Below are positions 62,554 to 64,000 of a stretch of 64,000 nucleotides of DNA, piece by piece. Below the pieces are notes generated by a model that searched no databases, was not told where the DNA came from, and saw nothing but the letters and a program-made list of their open reading frames with translations. The DNA is from Parapristionchus giblindavisi. Its lineage: Eukaryota > Nematoda > Chromadorea > Rhabditida > Diplogasteridae. The stretch is taken from assembly GCA_943737045.1 (NCBI GenBank), contig CALSFV010000245.1, forward strand, positions 385,001 to 449,000, read 5' to 3'. Made by a program: the position numbers and the translations under genes. Each line of letters opens with the position of its first letter. Positions within the stretch are counted from its first letter, which is position 1.

Positions 62554-64000
62554 TGTTCTATGTATATATCGAGAATGTTGAAAATCGGGCAAGCGAGCTT
62601 TCTGTAGCTTGGTTTGAGGCACCCGGCTATATTTTGAATTGGTATGTGCATGGCTCGCTAGTGGCCCCGTATTGTAAAACTGGGAAGCCTGAAAAGCTGG
62701 CCATCCATTTATTTCTGTCGAGTGTCTGCCCCTGGCTACAGAAATCGTACTAGCCCTGTTTTAACATTCTCTGAGTGTTATTTCATTTAAATTTAGATAG
62801 TTATTTTTTAATATTTTCAGATTCATCTGTCTGTCTTATGGATAGATTATCGATTGATTATCGATTGAACGATTGAGCTTCGCCGGTTATCGATTGAACA
62901 ACTTCTACCATGATAGCTGCGATGTCTTCTAGAACGATCATTTGTGAGCAGGTAATAAAGTTTGAAATTATATTCATGTATAAAGATATTTCTGCTTTGT
63001 TGTTCATTGTTTGTATTGTGGAATTTGACTGTACGGTGTTCCTTGGATGTAAAATAAGAAGGCGTGAGATACCGTTTTGAACTATGCGGATACTGTAGAG
63101 AGTGGAACTAACTATCAATCAATAATGAATTTCCGCCACAACTTTCTACAGTACTCCTAAATAATACGCGCACGTCATAATCAAAGGAACATCGTCGTCA
63201 GGCAAATGTTCTATGTATATATCGAGAATGTTGAAAATCGGGCAAGCGAGCTTTCTGTAGCTTGGTTTGAGGCACCCGGCTATATTTTGAATTGGTATGT
63301 GCATGGCTCGCTAGTGGCCCCGTATTGTAAAACTGGGAAGCCTGAAAAGCTGGCCATCCATTTATTTCTGTCGAGTGTCTGCCACTGGCTACAGAAATCG
63401 TACTAGCCCTGTTTTAACATTCTCTGAGTGTTATTTCATTTAAATTTAGATAGTTATTTTTTTAAATATTTTCAGATTCATCTGTCTGTCTTATGGATAG
63501 ATTATCGATTGAACGATTGAGCTTCGCCGGTTATCGATTGAACAACTTCTACCATGATAGCGGCGATGTCTTCTAGAACGATCATTTGTGAGCAGGTAAT
63601 AAAGTTTGAAATTATATTCATGTATAAAGATATTTCTGCTTTGTTGTTCATTGTTTGTATTGTGGAATTTGACTGTACGGTGTTCCTTGGATGTAAAATA
63701 AGAAGGCGTGAGATACCGTTTTGAACTATGCGGATACTGTAGAGAGTGGAACTAACTATCAATCAATAATGAATTTCCGCCACAACTTTCTACAGTACTC
63801 CTAAATAATACGCGCACGTCATAATCAAAGGAACATCGTCGTCAGGCAAATGTTCTATGTATATATCGAGAATGTTGAAAATCGGGCAAGCGAGCTTTCT
63901 GTAGCTTGGTTTGAGGCACCCGGCTATATTTTGAATTGGTATGTGCATGGCTCGCTAGTGGCCCCGTATTGTAAAACTGGGAAGCCTGAAAAGCTGGCCA

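Larger units (their letters stand above)
18341..64000. repeat. Tandem satellite array, 641-654-bp unit, 66 full copies plus one partial
   Basis: Units follow one another head to tail to the right edge. Using the ATG of the frame MFYVYIENV as a phase mark, unit starts lie at 18601, 19243, 19885, 20538 ... 63206, 63850. Spacing is 641-644 or 653-654 bp. The ~11-bp difference is one extra ATCGATTGATT-type box after CTTATGGATAG. Two main types alternate. Type A has GCGGATACTGTAGAGAGTGG and GCCACAAC. Type B has TTGGGATACTGTAGAAAGTTG and GACACTAC. Three units are lengthened to 1498 bp by an inserted segment. Every unit carries a 66-codon plus frame and an 86-codon minus frame, none resembling a known protein. 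No TTAGGC telomere repeats are seen. Confidence 0.97.

Noticed and set aside
19537..63762. The recurring 86-codon minus-strand frame of each satellite unit
   Set aside because: It recurs because the unit does. It overlaps the plus frame's flanks and exon-like block and resembles no known protein.
18341..64000. CRISPR array or bacterial repeat system
   Set aside because: Units are >640 bp, contiguous and without spacers, and the window is clearly eukaryotic.
18341..64000. Telomere or rDNA/SL-RNA/5S cluster
   Set aside because: No TTAGGC runs, no rRNA-like sequence, and no SL1-like leader in the monomer.

Overview
The window is nuclear DNA of a nematode. The left part carries a large, densely intron-interrupted patched-related (PTR) gene of the type greatly expanded in nematodes. 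Its introns are short and mostly end in the nematode-type TTTCAG, and a probable trans-splice acceptor lies just before the start codon. GATCAAA heptads and CTACCGTAAT tracts are scattered through introns. The species cannot be fixed from the sequence; a rhabditid or diplogastrid is a guess.

Layout. (1) 1-12,355, minus strand: 25 coding exons of the PTR gene, about 715 codons, reconstructed by splice phase and family motifs. The 3' end lies off the left edge. The PTR intron at 1,477-6,068 holds a complete 10-exon gene on the opposite strand (2,351-5,949) for a divergent ionotropic-glutamate-receptor-like channel subunit. A tRNA-Asp(GTC) gene (188-259) sits in another PTR intron. PTR exon 19 (6,069-6,168) carries an apparent one-base insertion that breaks the frame. 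(2) 12,356-18,205: mostly non-coding, with hairpin elements, complementary pyrimidine/purine tracts, a MITE-like family shared with the PTR introns, and weak plus-strand exon-like pieces at 17.2-18.3 kb. (3) 18,341-64,000: a tandem satellite array, continuing past the right edge, with 66 complete and one partial unit of about 641-654 bp. It contains two main unit types, higher-order repeats, and three apparently identical ~852-bp foreign segments.

Functionally, the left part gives one membrane protein of the RND/sterol-sensing superfamily, one putative ligand-gated channel subunit and one tRNA. The right part has no convincing protein gene. Its 66-codon (+) and 86-codon (-) frames recur only because the unit recurs, and the substitutions seen in the 66-codon frame look neutral. 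The most unusual feature is the satellite. Its monomer keeps the outline of an intron plus an exon-like block (TTTTCAG ... AG/GTAATA), and its left edge coincides with the splice donor of an adjacent exon-like sequence. This suggests amplification of a piece of a neighbouring gene, followed by HOR formation in an organism group where chromosomes are usually holocentric.
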